DNA from: Corvus cornix cornix
Lineage: Eukaryota > Chordata > Aves > Passeriformes > Corvidae
Length of the DNA: 64,000 nucleotides
Assembly (NCBI RefSeq): GCF_000738735.6
Contig: NC_046332.1
Span: 112,460,518 to 112,524,517 of the forward strand
Reading direction: 5' to 3'
Shown: one piece after another, positions 48,931-62,000 of the stretch
How positions within the stretch are numbered: the stretch's first letter is position 1
How the letters are laid out: every line of letters begins with the position of its first letter
Made by a program: the position numbers and the translations under genes
Notes under the pieces: generated by a model
Database searches by the model: none
What the model saw: the letters and a program-made list of their open reading frames with translations, nothing else
What the model was told of the DNA's origin: nothing

Positions 48931-49350
48931 GGTTATTTCTCTGTGGTTTGTGTTCTACTCAGTCTCCTACCCCAGCTCCAGGAGGCAATTTTCTGGAAGA
49001 ACAGAAACCACTGACAGCAGATCCTGCCAGAGACCAGATATCCAGGAGAAACCTCTGCATTTCGGGGGAAAACTCCTGGGGGAGAAGGCAGGAGCAGGAC
49101 TGGAGCAATGCCCTGGAATACTGATGAAGATATGGTTTGAAGGAACAGGTTTCCAACAAAAACATGGCAAAACAGGACTGGAAAGAACCCACATCCAGTC
49201 AAACTCAGCTGCAGGCACCACAGAACAACGCACTGATGAGCAGCCCCACATCCCCCGCTTGCTGCGACACCTCGGATGGGAAATAAAGGGAGAAAATTCA
49301 CAATCCATTTAGGAACCTCTCCCTGCACTGAGGAGGGATCCCCCACACTC
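48930..49350. other. Stop-poor patch, three long frames overlapping
   Basis: Over about 350 bases, one plus frame (48950-49312, 120 codons) and two minus frames (48933-49346, 137; 48967-49308, 113) are open at once. The plus translation is hydrophilic, with many Gly, Gln, Glu and Lys; I see no family signature. GGAAATAAAGG near 49278 includes a possible AATAAA signal. It could be a remnant of a retroposed transcript, or chance. Confidence 0.3.
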
Positions 49351-51600
49351 AGAACACAGCTGGCAGATGTTTCCCAAACCTTTTAAGACTCCCATGGCAG
49401 GAGAAGATGAGAGGGCCCTAAATCAGCTGGGATAGCAGCATTCCCACACAAGCTCCCTCTCTCTCAAGCCAGTAGGATTTTGACATGGGTGTCATAACCT
49501 CCATTTGCCTCAAACATCCCACCAAAAATTCTGGGCTCCAAACACGACCAATGGGATGAGCATTTCAAAGAGCACATTGTGATACCTCCAGGGACATTCC
49601 AGTTCCCAATGATGGGATTTCTCTTTTCTTTCTCATCCAGACAAGAAGTCTCTCATTAGTGCCCAGAGATTTCAGGACTCAACTCCCATTCTCCAGCAGG
49701 CAACTGAACTTTTTCATGGCTTTTTTGTGAAGTTTCTCAAAATCTAGCATTTATTTCATGGGAAATTCCGTATTTTTCAACGAGGTTTTACTCTAAAAGG
49801 AACTTTCCCATGGAATAAAACCACTGAAATTTGTTTCTTTGAAAGAGAGTAGCTAGGAATTTTCAACTATTTTTTATAAATTCTTAACTTTAGTTCATAT
49901 ATACTGTTCTTATAATATTTAACAAATGGAAATATAGGAAATCGGTTATTCAGGAATTAAATATAACTACTCCCATTAATTCATAAAACATCTAAGTTTT
50001 ATTCAGTTTTGAAAATCATTAATGACAGTAGCAATTCAATACACACTGAAGGCTTTGCTCTTCTTTCTGCTTAAAGTTTCTTTCTCTGTGCTGAAAGTTT
50101 CATCACATTTTTACTAACAGAACACATATAAAAAAATGAAATCAAATTTCAAGAAAAATATGCAGTTTCTTTTTGCACCATCTTATTCTTCTGAAACGTT
50201 TTCCAAAATTGAATTTTTTTTTTTAATTATTTGTGAAATTGCTTGAAAAAGATACCACATGGGCATATTTCCACATAAAAAATTCATCAGATTTTTCTGA
50301 CAAACTCTTTTCTGGCTAATTGCACTGGGATTTTCATGAGGAGGGCCCCTAAAAACCTCACTGAATAGAATACAGAATCTGGTTTCCTCTGTACACTTCC
50401 TTTTGGGATCTTGAGTGCACATACTTGCCCAGTATGGACTTTTCCTTTCAAAATTAACCTGTTCTCCATTTCTCAGATAAACAGACCATTAAGAGACGTC
50501 TATTAGATTGCAGCAAGTGGTTGCTGTTGTTGAAAATACACATGCAGGAAAGTTGGTGCCCCACCATGTCCCTTTACGACAGTTTCAATTCCGGCTCTCA
50601 TTTGTTACATCCAGGCTTTTGCTCCTGTGAATGCTGATCAAGCTTCTGCTGAGCCTGGGGAAGGGGCAGGAAGGTTTTCTACTGAAGTGTTTATTTGATT
50701 AGTTTTCTCCCTTTTTTCAACATCAGAACCAAGGTGAACAGAAGTTTGTGTTAATTCTCAATAAATTAGATTAAATAAAAATTTCCCCAAGTAGGGACAG
50801 TTTTGCCTGCAATAACTGCCTCAGTCACTTGTGCTTCTCTGCCTGCACTGGAATTTATGACAAAATAAAATCAGCCTTATAAGCACAATGACAAAGCAAG
50901 CAATAATTTCACCAAGGAAAGACTCATCACTCCAATAGCACTAATGTACAAGTGTTAAAAGGAAGATCCCAGAGCTTTCACAGAAATATATTTCACATCC
51001 ATCTACTGTAAACAACATCAGACTCTTTACACTATGACAAATCAAAGTGCACAGGATGGTTATTCTTAGAACAAGCAGGTACAGAACATTCCTATCACAG
51101 ATGATTACATAAAATAATAGACCTAAACCTGACATATAATCACATGAAATTATTTTTAAGATTTAAAAGTATTTTCTTGCAGACAGAGTTCATTTTCCTA
51201 CTTTTCTGCTTCCTTACTTGGCATTAACTCATATTATTGAACCAACACACCTTGTCTGACTGGAGGCACATAACACCACTAAAGTCCAAACTTCCTAAAT
51301 CCTCTATGTCATTTAAGGGTTCCCGATGGTCTGAAGTGCATATTTGGAATGTCAGAAAATCAGACTGTCCGACACTGTCAGATTTTCTTTTGTCTCAGAT
51401 TATTTGCCACAGAAGGCTCTCGGGCTCAGGTGCATTAGAAGTCTCCAGGACTGACCACCTGGCGTGGATTACCTGCTTCCAGGAATGAGGAAGTCATAGG
51501 GGAGTGAAGAGTGTAAAATCTCAACCTATAGGGCAGCAAAACCCCATGCATTTTATCGGGGTTACAAAGTAATAATCCAAAAAGGATCCTAATGGATGAA
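49350..51600. other. Noncoding DNA, no gene seen
   Basis: Strongly AT-rich from about 49720 to 50310, without coherent motif clusters. Frames of 60-83 codons are uninformative. No named repeat. Confidence 0.5.
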
Positions 51601-51621
51601 GTCGAGCCCATCCCACCTCCC

Positions 51622-51800
51622 TCCTGGTGGAACAGGTTGCCCAGAGAAGCTCTGGATGCCCCATCCCTGGAAGTGTTCAGGGCCAGGCTGGGTGGGGCTC
51701 TGAGCTACCTGGGATAGTGGGTGGCACCCCTGCTGCTAACAGGCAGTTTGGAATAAGATGGTTTTTAATGTCCCTTCCACCACAAACCATTCCATGACAC
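51622..51800 (+). mobile_element. CR1 LINE 3' end, plus orientation
   Basis: The series CCTGGTGGAACAGGTTGCCC, GGATGCCCCATCCCTGGAAG, TGTTCAGGGCCAGGCTGG, a TCCCTTCCACC box and a final CCATTCCATGACAC follows the well-known 3' part of bird CR1 elements. It covers the end of the reverse-transcriptase-side sequence and the 3' untranslated tail. The usual terminal ATTCTATGA octamer array is reduced to one imperfect copy (ATTCCATGA). The element is 5'-truncated to about 180 bases, has no intact frame and looks moderately diverged. It is the best evidence in the window for a bird genome. Confidence 0.93.
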
Positions 51801-54800
51801 TTTACAAAGGCAGAACCTGTGTGAAGGAACACTTTAGTTGAAATTTAAAATCACACAGATTCCAGGTCTGGATCAAAACAGGATTTCTCCACTGCCTGAG
51901 GAGTGGCTGTGCTTCCATTAACCAGCAGTACAAAACCAAACCTCCCCCTGAACATCCTCCCAATGTGAGCTCATCTGAAAACGCTTCAAATCTTAGTAGT
52001 CTGTATCTAGGGAGAAAAGAGGAAGTAGCAAATAAAATAAAGCAATTATTAGTAAACCAGAGAAAACTCCTCTACTTTCATACAAACTCCTTTATAAATT
52101 TCTTGACAGAACTTTTTGTTAGTTAACTGAGGAGCTTCCTACCTCTTTTTTTTTTGGTGTTTTCATGTTTGTTTCTTGTGGTTTGGACTGTACAAAATAA
52201 AACTCTGCTCCCCCAGCCAGTAAGGAATTAACAGCCACTGTAAACTGAATCATGACGTTCGTATTAGCTCATTCTCGTTATCAACTTGATATTCCCCCTA
52301 CCTCCTCCCATTCTCCAGGTTTCTGAAGGAGGCCACTGTGTGGCAGCCCAGTACCAAAAACAGATGGCTGACAGGGTCAGCAGTGCCCAGTGAAGATTTA
52401 TCGAGGCATTAAATACATAGGGAGCAAATATTCAACTCTTTTTGCTGCAGTCACAGATGGCAAGAGTGAAAGGGACTGGATTCCTTGGTCTGTTGCTGAA
52501 GGAGCATACTCCATGCAGATGTAGTCAAATACTGTATTAAGGATCTTCTCTCAGTCACCTTTGCAGGGAAATGCTTTGCAGAATAACAGATCTAACAAAA
52601 TTTCTTTGCGAAGTTTCAACTTAAAATTACCTTTTTCAGCATCATTCCACATAATTCATTGTATGACTTTTATTTTAGAAAGGTGAGTAATATACCAGCT
52701 CTTACATAGTCATAAAATAACTTTTAGCATCTTCCACTACTCCCTATGAGAAGCACTGCAGCTGATATAATGGTGAGTTAAAAAAATATACAAGTCCACA
52801 AAACTCAAAACCCACCATTGTGAAGGAGACTCATGCAGGGAAAACAGAATATGAGTCAGACAGAATATTAGAATAATAGTTCAATTAAAAGACCCCAAAG
52901 TGTACCTGTGTCTTCTCATTTCTGAAGCGTGAATGACAATTTCCCTTTAGAAAATTCTAAAATAAGTATCCAGAGAGCTCCAAATCTGGGTGCCCTCCTT
53001 CTACATCCTGGACAAACAAGCAAGTCCATGAAGATGTCTTTTTTTTTCTCATTACAAATATGTCCTGATGCGTGACTTCAGCCTCTTGAGCTGTGGCCTC
53101 ATCCCACCTAGCAAGCGGAGTAGATCGACAGGTCTGATCACTGTTTGGATGGAGAGAGCCAAGGAAAACCTCGCCTTGTCCCACAGCTCTGGGGCTGATT
53201 CAGCGAATGGAACTTTCTCTTCTGAGTCAGCACTGAGTCACTGGTGGGGCTCAGTGCTATGGGACAAGGGATTTCCACTGAAATACAAACCAAGTTCCAG
53301 CTGAGCACTAAACACAGCTCTCTTCAGCCAGGACAATGAATGCAACAGCTTTATGTGTGTAAAAATTAATGAAGTCAAAGACTCTTTTATTTCCTGCATC
53401 TAGAAACTAGATGACTTCATCTAATTATGAAACAGTAAAACCTTCACATCAGGCAGTGACACTGCTCTGTCTTCCCAGGGACTCAGTCTCCTTGTCTCTT
53501 CCACACACAGAGAATTAGAGCTCTAGTCTTACTCCTCCTACCCACATTTGCCTTACCAAACAGAGCCATATACAGGCTTTATATTCCACAACCACAGCTC
53601 CTCTTCGCTCCCTGCAAAATGGAGCTGGGAGCACTGGATATGCAGCCCCATGTAAACCCAGTTTTCCTCTAGAAAAGCCTACAGCCACAGTAACAGGGCA
53701 AGATGAGGGCAAGGGTAGGAAATGCTGCAGGATCTCCAGAGCTCACTCAGGAGTTAAATCTTTTCCTTCCTTACCACAGGTTTTTGTTCCTACAAAGAGT
53801 CTTCTGAGTAAGCACAGGGCAGAAAAGTGTCCATTTGCAAACTCTTGCAAGAGTTTGTCTCTGTTCAACAGCCCATGTGAAAAAAATATTTTTTTTCGTT
53901 GGTGTTTAGATTCCCAGACACTGGATAGTACATGGGACCCACAGGCCTTTGTCCATAATACCTACCAGGACAGGAGAAATTGCCTCAGCTCTTCTCTGGT
54001 GTCTGGGGCCAGACACTCTGCTTCTGCCCTTATTTCACTTAAGCCCTTCCATGTGCCATCCTCTGGAATATCCATTGGGAGTTCCTGAGGGGCTGAACCT
54101 TGGCCACGCTACCCCCTCAGCCCCAAACCCTTCTTTTCACCATCACTCTGTCCCTCCTGTGGTACCCATGCTGGCACCACAGCAGCTTGGCCACTGGCCT
54201 TCAAAACACTGTCAATTCTCTGGGGAAAGCAGAGCCCTCAGGCTGCTGAAAGTGCAGCCAGTGGTCAGGGCTCTGTCACCTGGTACCAAAAACTCATGTT
54301 AAATCCAGAGCAGACACCCAATTCCTTAAGTCTTCCAGCTATTGGCACCATGGGATCAAGCCCACAGTCAGAACGTTGTTTTAAAAGAATAAACTCCCCA
54401 GGGAAATGCACAGGACCCACAGCTATCCCATTGAATATGCAGAGTTGAAGAGAGTACACATGTTCTCACCATGTCTGGCTTTGGCTTCTTTTGCTTTCTC
54501 TGGTGTCTCATTTCCACAAGCCTTTCCCTGCAAGGTAGAAAATTATCCCAATAGTCTGCTCATTCCAGTGCTGGCGTTAGGTGGACAGATAACAATACAA
54601 AAATCCTTAAGGAGAATTTTAGGTCATCCATAGGCCCCATTTTAGAGGTCTGGTACAGCTGCCTAATTGTGTGTTAGATTGTCATACATTTACATACATT
54701 TACAAAGTACATGTGGCTTTCTACCAATGCAGCTAGAAAAGCATGCTCACTAATCTCCAATTTTAACTCAGCAAAACCTTTTCTTTTTTTCCATAGGAAA

Positions 54801-55700
54801 ATGCCAGTTCCCGAAAAATATGCATATATATTCTGCAGGAACAGATTGATTGAATCAAATTTTCTAACAGTGAGCAAACACACTTCCTAGGGAAACCTGG
54901 CTGGTTTCCTGCTAGCTCCTGGACTCCCTGGGAGCCTCCCTGGTGAGCAGCATGTCTGGGCTCACAGGCTCCCTGCTGCAATCATCATGGGGACCTCTGT
55001 CCTTTCCTGTTTAAAAACAAAAATCTTTCTTTTATTAATTAAATGAAATTTCATACTCCTGTTCTGTGGGAAGTGAAAAATTCCAAGATACATAATTTTA
55101 ATACAGAAAGGATGTGAGGGTGGTGATAAACTTGCCCATTTCTCCCTCTACAGGAATTTGGGGTTCTGATGAGCCCTTCTTACACATCATTGCTTATTCC
55201 ATTGCCCACCTCTGGCTGGATAAAGACAACTGGTGGAAATCCAAACCTGACAAATTAAGATTTGAAAAAAAATTAAACTAACCAACTGCTATGAGTTTAA
55301 CAACAGGAGCCTACATTCCCCAGAGACCGACCATGGCGAGCAGCTGGCAATAAAACCTGATTGCATGTGGAAGTGGTTAGGAAAAAAAAACCAAAACAAT
55401 AATACAACTTTGGCACGCAAACTCAAACTTCTAATCTCACCCAGGCCTTGGGAAAAAAAAAATAATCAAGTAGCAGAAAGAACTACTCAATTTTAAAGCA
55501 GCACTTTCTGACCGTGAATCTCAGAAAGTTTAATGTAGTTAAAAGTTTTACAAATAGAAAAACACACATAAAAAGTAAAAAATAAGGAAGATGAGCAGGC
55601 CAGTGTTAGGTGAGCAGAGCATGTTTCACAGCCACAGCCCAGCACCCAACCTTCAAGAATTTATCAAGGTGAGTTAAAGACTCAGTTTCTCAGTGCATAA
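51800..55700. other. Noncoding DNA, no gene seen
   Basis: A 20-base palindrome (53838-53857) is the one notable site. Frames at 53855-54302 (plus, 77 and 117 codons) lie in a GC-richer patch and have no signature. Poly-A stretches (55383-55391, 55453-55461) are scattered. No named repeat. Confidence 0.5.
53838..53857. other. Perfect 20-bp palindrome
   Basis: CAAACTCTTGCAAGAGTTTG equals its own reverse complement over all 20 bases, with no spacer. It contains the TTGCAA core of C/EBP-type palindromes. By simple counting about 0.06 such sites would be expected in 64 kb of random sequence. Function unknown. Confidence 0.9.
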
Positions 55701-55850
55701 ACCTTGTGGTCTTCAAAATTCCTGCCAGTGAGCCCTGGACTGCTCTGCTCCCGCTGCCAACAGGTGAAGGTGGCAGGATTTCCAAACAGCAAGTTTTTCA
55801 GCTGGGCTGATACCAACATGATCATCTTCTCCCTCCTAAAATCCACTTAC

Positions 55851-56185
55851 ATGAAGTCTTCCTCTTTAGGGACATCCTCTGTGGCTGGTATTTGCATCCC
55901 TCTGGGTGAGGGTGCAACCAAGAAATATATTATTGATCTTATGGTAGCCTGTGTTCCAACAACACATTTCCTCCATGAGGAAATGACAGAGCCTTGTCTT
56001 TGCCCATCCCAGAGAACAGTCAAAAAGCCCAGAGACATCTGCCCAGGATCCTGAGGGAGCATTTTAGCTGCAAGCATTGTAACATCTAGGCCAGCATGAG
56101 ATAATGTTTTGGCTATCTGCTTGAGGTAATTTGCACGACGAGCATATGATCCTTTTGTGGCTGGTGTTAACATTTCAGATTAGGG
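55851..56185 (-). other. Exon-like open segment with splice-like borders (unproven)
   Basis: On the minus strand an acceptor-like border (pyrimidine-rich TTTCTCTCAACACCCTTTACAG, shown in part, AG at 56187-56186) precedes 335 bases that end at a perfect GTAAGT donor (first base 55850). An ATG at 56173, with G at -3, opens a frame of 107 codons plus two bases to the donor; an in-frame TAA lies just upstream in the same segment, so it would have to be the initiating coding exon. The product would be mixed in composition, with a basic helical-looking stretch near residues 12-35 (RRANYLKQIAKTL). I recognise no family. The opposite strand is also partly open (55704-56054). Open segments of this length occur by chance here. 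Confidence 0.2.
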
Positions 56186-59030
56186 CTGTAAAGGGTGTTG
56201 AGAGAAATGAAGTAGACATCTGGTCATACTGTTGGAATTTATGTGGGAAGAAAGAGAAGTATCTGCAAACCACCAAGAAACAAGATTTAGACTTAGAAAA
56301 GGGGAAAAAATTGTAGTTTGGCTGACCAGGATGGCAGGTAAGAGGAGGCTGCTCCTCTTGCTGCATTTTCCTCCACGCACTACACCACTGCTAGGCAGTG
56401 TAAGTGCAAGGAGCATTTCCATGTTGAAAGATACAGAGGGATTCTCTAAACCACTCATGCAAAGAACAGTGTGATTACATTTTCTGTGGCAGAAAACAGA
56501 CTTCCAGAACAGATTAAAACAGCTCTTAAAAAACCACAAAGCTCTGCCTTGACACAGCCTTGCTACAAGTATGACACATCCACCCCTCCTTGCAGCAAAG
56601 GCATTGGGGTAGGTGTTCAAGAAAAACTTGGTATCAAAGACGAGCAAATTAATTTCTATCCTGATTTTCTTCTGCATTTTGAGGCATCACTTTTTGGTGT
56701 TTTTGCTTCCATTTCTTTGATGCAATAGCTGGGAAACCTGTGGGAGGAGAACCCAGGTTATCTTGGAACCAAGTCAGCATCCAAGCCATCAGATCATGGC
56801 ATCTTTCTGCACATAAAGGGCAGTTACAGGCACCAGAAATATCCCATATTTTTAAAAAATCAGAGAAGAAACTTAACATTTATTACTTCTTTTGATAGAA
56901 TTTTTTTATTTGTTAGTAACAGATTTTTGAAGGGAGGAAAATTTAGCTGATTACAATGAAAGCATTCTCTTTTTTTTTAAATAATTCTCAGTTTATTTAA
57001 AAGCTCGGAGTTCACACTGCTCAGAAAACTGGCAGCTCCAGCAACTAAAGCATTCTCCAAATCTAGATATTTATTATAAATGTTATTTGCTGTTTTAAAA
57101 GGAAAATATCTTCCAGTAGAGGACATGATGCCTCTTAACAGGAAGGAGGAGTTTCCCCATAGTCTTAAAAAAAAAATCTTACTTTTTAAGTTGGTAGTGC
57201 TACACATATTTGAGGCAGAGCAAATATACTCAGTTTATAAAGACCTGTGTTTTGAATGATGCATTATTTTCATCTGTGAGAAAACATCTCCAAACTTTGG
57301 GAGTCACAGATCCAAATCCTTATTTTTAAAGTTAATACCTGATATAGCCACCTTTCTCACAAAATGGACTTGCAGATTAGATAGGCACTACTGATAATTC
57401 TCAGTTAGAGAAAGGAACTGAACCTAAAATTTCTAGAACTTAGAGAGCTCTTAGAGTGTTTTCAGAATTGAATGATCAGCTCAAACAGAAGCAGTCAGGA
57501 CCCATGCACTCATAAAGCCCAGTCAAACTGAAGACCAAAATGAAAAAAAATAGGCTTGTCTTGCACTTTCAAGTGAAATTCCAATGTCCCCAATGCTGAA
57601 AGTGAGTGCTTGCAAAACTGAACATAGGAATCCTTTGCACCTTCATATTTTATGTTCCTGAGTGTGGAGCAGATGGGTTTTGCAGATTTAAATCTTTGGG
57701 GTTTGACTGCTTGAGGTGCACTTAAATACTTCTCATTGCTACTATTATAATGAACATATTTCACCAGTTAATAAGGTAGCAAACTTTGAAATGCAGGCAT
57801 ATGGGCAGCGTGGGAATTCAAGCGAACTCGTGTTTCTGTGGGATGGAACAGCCTTGTGCCATCAAAGGTGAAAATTGTTAATGGCTGGAAGTCCAACATC
57901 TGCTACACCACCTTTACATGGTTTCATGTGAAAACAAAATCCATATGAAATGCTGGTAGGAAGCAGGGCCTCGTGAGCTCTCTTCAAGCTCACAGGATGC
58001 CCTGACCATCCTTGCCTGGCACATGCCCAGCCTCCAATTTCACCTGTCACATGAAGCAGGGCTGCATAGCACTTCAGTAAAATACCAACCTTATACTTTT
58101 TCTGCTTTTAAACTACATCATTATTTAATATTTTAGGGAGATAATATTTTTTAAATTAATATTGATTTCTATTTTACACTTTTTCCTGTAACACTAGAAA
58201 GCTTCAAAAATGAGACTGTTGCGGAGACTGGTTTTGCCTTACTACCGCTTGCTTTATCACCATTCTGCTTCATAAAAGACACTTCTTAAGAAAAAATTAG
58301 GCTGGTTTTAATTTTATCAGTGTTCACCCTGAAAACAATACTCAAAAACTTCAACAACAAGCAGAAACTGAAGATCCCTCCCACCCTGAAAAATTGGTAT
58401 TTGATTTGCAACAATTTTTCTTCCAAGACTCCTAAACTTTTTAATACAAAAAACAAACATTACAAACCCATTCTCCTTGTTAGAAAGGATCCTGCCCCAC
58501 ATCCCTTCATATTTTAGGAATAGAAATTGTTGAAACTTGCACATTCTGGTGCCCTAATGAGGCTTAAGGCAGAGGTCATTCCTCCAGCTAAGGTTGATTA
58601 GGGTGTGTAGGTACTTGCACAGATGAGTTGTTTGAAAAACTTCTGTGATTTTTTAATAGCTATAATTAGAAACACTGGCACAGTTGAGTGAATCAGTGCA
58701 GCCACACCAGTGCTGGACAGTGGTACAAATGTGCCTCCCTCCCTTAAGGAAGAAGAAACCATGCATATGTTACTCTGCTGGTTAAAAAAAGAGAATTACC
58801 ATATCCCTAACTAATTAAAAAAAATGCAAAGGCCAAGCCCTGGGAGAGAGTTGTGGTAACTGAGTTAACTGGCATTTCCATGGATAAATTTCATCTAGAG
58901 AGTGTATTTAAATGAATGTGGGTGTTGGTCACCTGACTCAGTACAGACTCCTCATGAGCTATTTTACAAATTACTGAGAGAAACAGGACACAACTTCTTC
59001 GTCCTGAGGAGGAAAGATAAAGCACGTCAC
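56186..59030. other. Noncoding DNA, no gene seen
   Basis: The 165-codon minus frame at 56180-56677 is rich in Ser, Cys and Phe and shadows two plus frames, so I reject it. A minus frame at 56649-56879 (76 codons) has a more protein-like look but no donor or acceptor I trust. The rest is AT-rich, anonymous sequence. Confidence 0.45.
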
Positions 59031-59031
59031 A

Positions 59032-59053
59032 TGTGATTTACATGTAAATCACA
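59032..59053. other. Perfect 22-bp palindrome with facing octamer-like sites
   Basis: The 22 bases read the same on both strands; the inner part is GATTTACATGTAAATC. It joins two inverted ATGTAAAT words, one-base variants of the POU octamer ATGCAAAT, overlapping at the central ACATGT. Random expectation for a 22-bp perfect palindrome in 64 kb is about 0.015. It could be a dimeric transcription-factor site or a cruciform-prone sequence; nothing nearby decides. Confidence 0.9.
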
Positions 59054-62000
59054 CCCAGCAATGCCTGCTCCCTCCACTGACTCTAACTGGAGCCCAAGAG
59101 AGATCAGGTCTGGTAAAGATACCTTCTTCAAATGTCTGTAGACATGAAGAGCATGCAAGACGATTCCTGCTCTAGCTAAGGCTCCAGGAGACCAAAACAA
59201 TAACAAGTGCTGGTTTAGAACAGAAATATCCCACTTTAGGGCAAGAGCTGCACCAATAATCAATGGAAGCAGAGGTACCACTCACTACATGCATGGGCTT
59301 CACAGCTCCAGCTGCACCACAAGCAATCCCAAAGGCTTTTGGCTAGACTGCCTGCATGGCTAAAGGTTGGATGACTCCTAGTGGATAAACCACATCCTGT
59401 CACTGGTCAGGAGGAAACCTGAGGACTTCCAAGTCCCTTGAGGACAAATTACTCAGAGAAAGATCTATAAGGGTTTTAGTAGTAGCAGTAGTAGTATTAG
59501 TAGTAGTATTCAAAATACAAGTGCCTTAAATAGCATGACCAGGAAGGGTGGATTCAGGGAGTTGACATCTGACAGATGTTGGTAGTTAGGAAAAACTCTG
59601 GAACCCAGCCCAAAGACTCACTGACTGAAATAGACTTGACACCCAGATCTAACCAGGGAAACAAATGCCCAGATCCCTCCATCCTCTGGTGCCTGGGTGC
59701 CAGATGTGTCAGCGTCTAGTCCACACAGAGACGCCACAAAGTACTTCCTCGCTGTTACAAACAAAACCCAGTCCTGGCATGTGCCATTTAATAAATGTGC
59801 CTTTCAGTGCTTAATGTTGTGGTTCCCAAACCAGCCCAAGCAGCAGGAAAGGAGGATTAGTGTCTTTCCAGAGAGGATGCAGCAGTGAGTCATGATCTCA
59901 GCACTGCTGTGAGTCACTTTGGCAGTGCTGCTGAATGGCTCAGCTATGAACATAAAGTGACAAAACATTCCCTTTGCGCTAGAGATCACGGGCAAATCCC
60001 CAGATCCCGACGGGGAGATGTCTGTGATCCAGCCCTGTATCCAGATAAGAACTTCCCCTCTGCTTCTGCTCATTTTCATGATTACAGGAAGCAGAGAGGA
60101 GCTGATACATGAGGCAACTGGATTGTAGCTGTGTTTGCAACTCTGCCCCATCACCCACTGGAGAAACGAGCTGCACCAGAGTCCTGACTTTTCACTTACT
60201 GTGTAGGTGCTGCTTCTCAAGAGCCTGTGGCAGTCCTTGACAGTCATCCCTGCACCTCACTGGGAGGAGCACAGTGTCTGTGGCGTGGAGCAGGACAACT
60301 TCCCCAAGGCACAGGGTCACAGGGAACGGGCAGGGGATTTTCCTTGCATTCCAGTGGGCAGAAAAAAACATCCTCATTGGGACAAATGTCTAATAAATAT
60401 CTCTTTTCCTAATCTAGGCCCAAACATTATGCCTGGATTTGAGTCAACATCTTTCCAATAGACAAGTGACTTCCCTGATCAGAGGTTGGACCTTCACTGG
60501 AAAGCCTTCACGTTTTCTGGTAGCAATGTCACATAACTTAAGCCCTCAGCTTAAGCTCAGCTCAGCTCATAAAATGATCCCAGAAAAAGGTGATTCTAAA
60601 GACATTGCCTGCTGAGCCAACGAGATTATTCACCCCCAGCCCTTCTTCTCATGTGCATCAGAGTGAAGTGAAACTAGGTAGATAAACCTAGAGGTTTCCA
60701 GGTAATGAATCCTGTAGGCAAATCTAAGCCCTTGCAACAAGACACCTCTGTTGTTTCTGAGAGGATTTTGCATATAGAAAAAGCAGCAGCTAGCAGCTTA
60801 AAGAAATCACAGTAGTTCGTGGCAGGATATAATAGAATACCTGGCATTTAGATGGAGACCAAAAAAACCTTTCATTATATAAAAACTCCAGACCACAAAT
60901 GCTACTTCACACTTTCAGATTACATATTTTAGTGAGTAAATAAAACTGAGCAGGCAACAAACCATTCTCATTAGTGAGAGACTTACCTGGATGCATTACC
61001 CAGTTACTTCTGGATGACTGCAATTTGAGAGTTGCTTCACTGCATCTCAAGTTCGAATTCTCTTGGAAAAGGAAGGAAAAGCTTGCAGGAAAGAAAAAAA
61101 ACATATCTAGAAAACAAAGGTTTGAATTCAGATTGTGCATGAGTTGCATTTTCCAGCTGTTTCTGTCAGTACTTTGCTGCCAGAAAGCTATAACTCTTTG
61201 TCTCCATTTCTGAAAGTCTTATATAATGGAGAGTTTATGGAAAAGACAAAGGAAAGAGCTGCTAAAACCTTTTCTTTACTATTTAATTTTCAGCAAGGTA
61301 CATAATAGTTCAAAGAAAGTGGTATCCAAGCAACAGGTTTGAAAGGGGCAAAGACTGTTCAGTCAATTAGCATAGCCTGAACATGCTGTTAACTGACATA
61401 ATTGCCTTTGATGAAAAACACACTTTTTATAGTTATATATAATCACAGAATATCCAAAAGATATATTAATAATGAAGAAAACCATCTCTTGGAGTATTCT
61501 TGTCACACGCAGCTCACAGTCATATACATTTTCTCCTCTAGCCAGAACATCATATCTCACAGGAACTAAAAGCTGACACCTTAAAACAATATATTATTTG
61601 GATTTTCAGTTAACTATAGCCAGAAAAGTGAGATTTCTTCAAGCATACTTATATATATCTGCATTCAAAACATACTTAATGTCAAATCTCCCTCTCTGAA
61701 GGGACTAAAAATAATCTTCCACTGTTTTATTCCCTTAGCTCCATTGAACTATCATGGCTGAAAGATAATGGGTAGGATTCTACACAGGCATTCTTAAAGA
61801 AATAATAAATAACATAGCACCATAGAGAATCTTTTTGATCAGAAGAATATATGTCAACCATGGCCTAAGTGTTCCCCTGTGATAGCTGAGTCAAGGTTAC
61901 AGGTGATGATTCACAAGCCAGAAAGAGCATAGCTTGACTTTCAGAGTTTCCATGGTTGGCAGATAGATACTCTCTATTCCTGCAATGAACACAGCTGATG

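Noticed and set aside
56180..56677. 165-codon minus-strand open frame next to the exon-like segment
   Set aside because: Biased noncoding-type composition, opposite-strand frames open at the same place, and no recognisable family.
59804..60247. 147-codon minus-strand open frame
   Set aside because: Ser/Cys-rich chance-type translation shadowed by a plus frame at 59885-60112.
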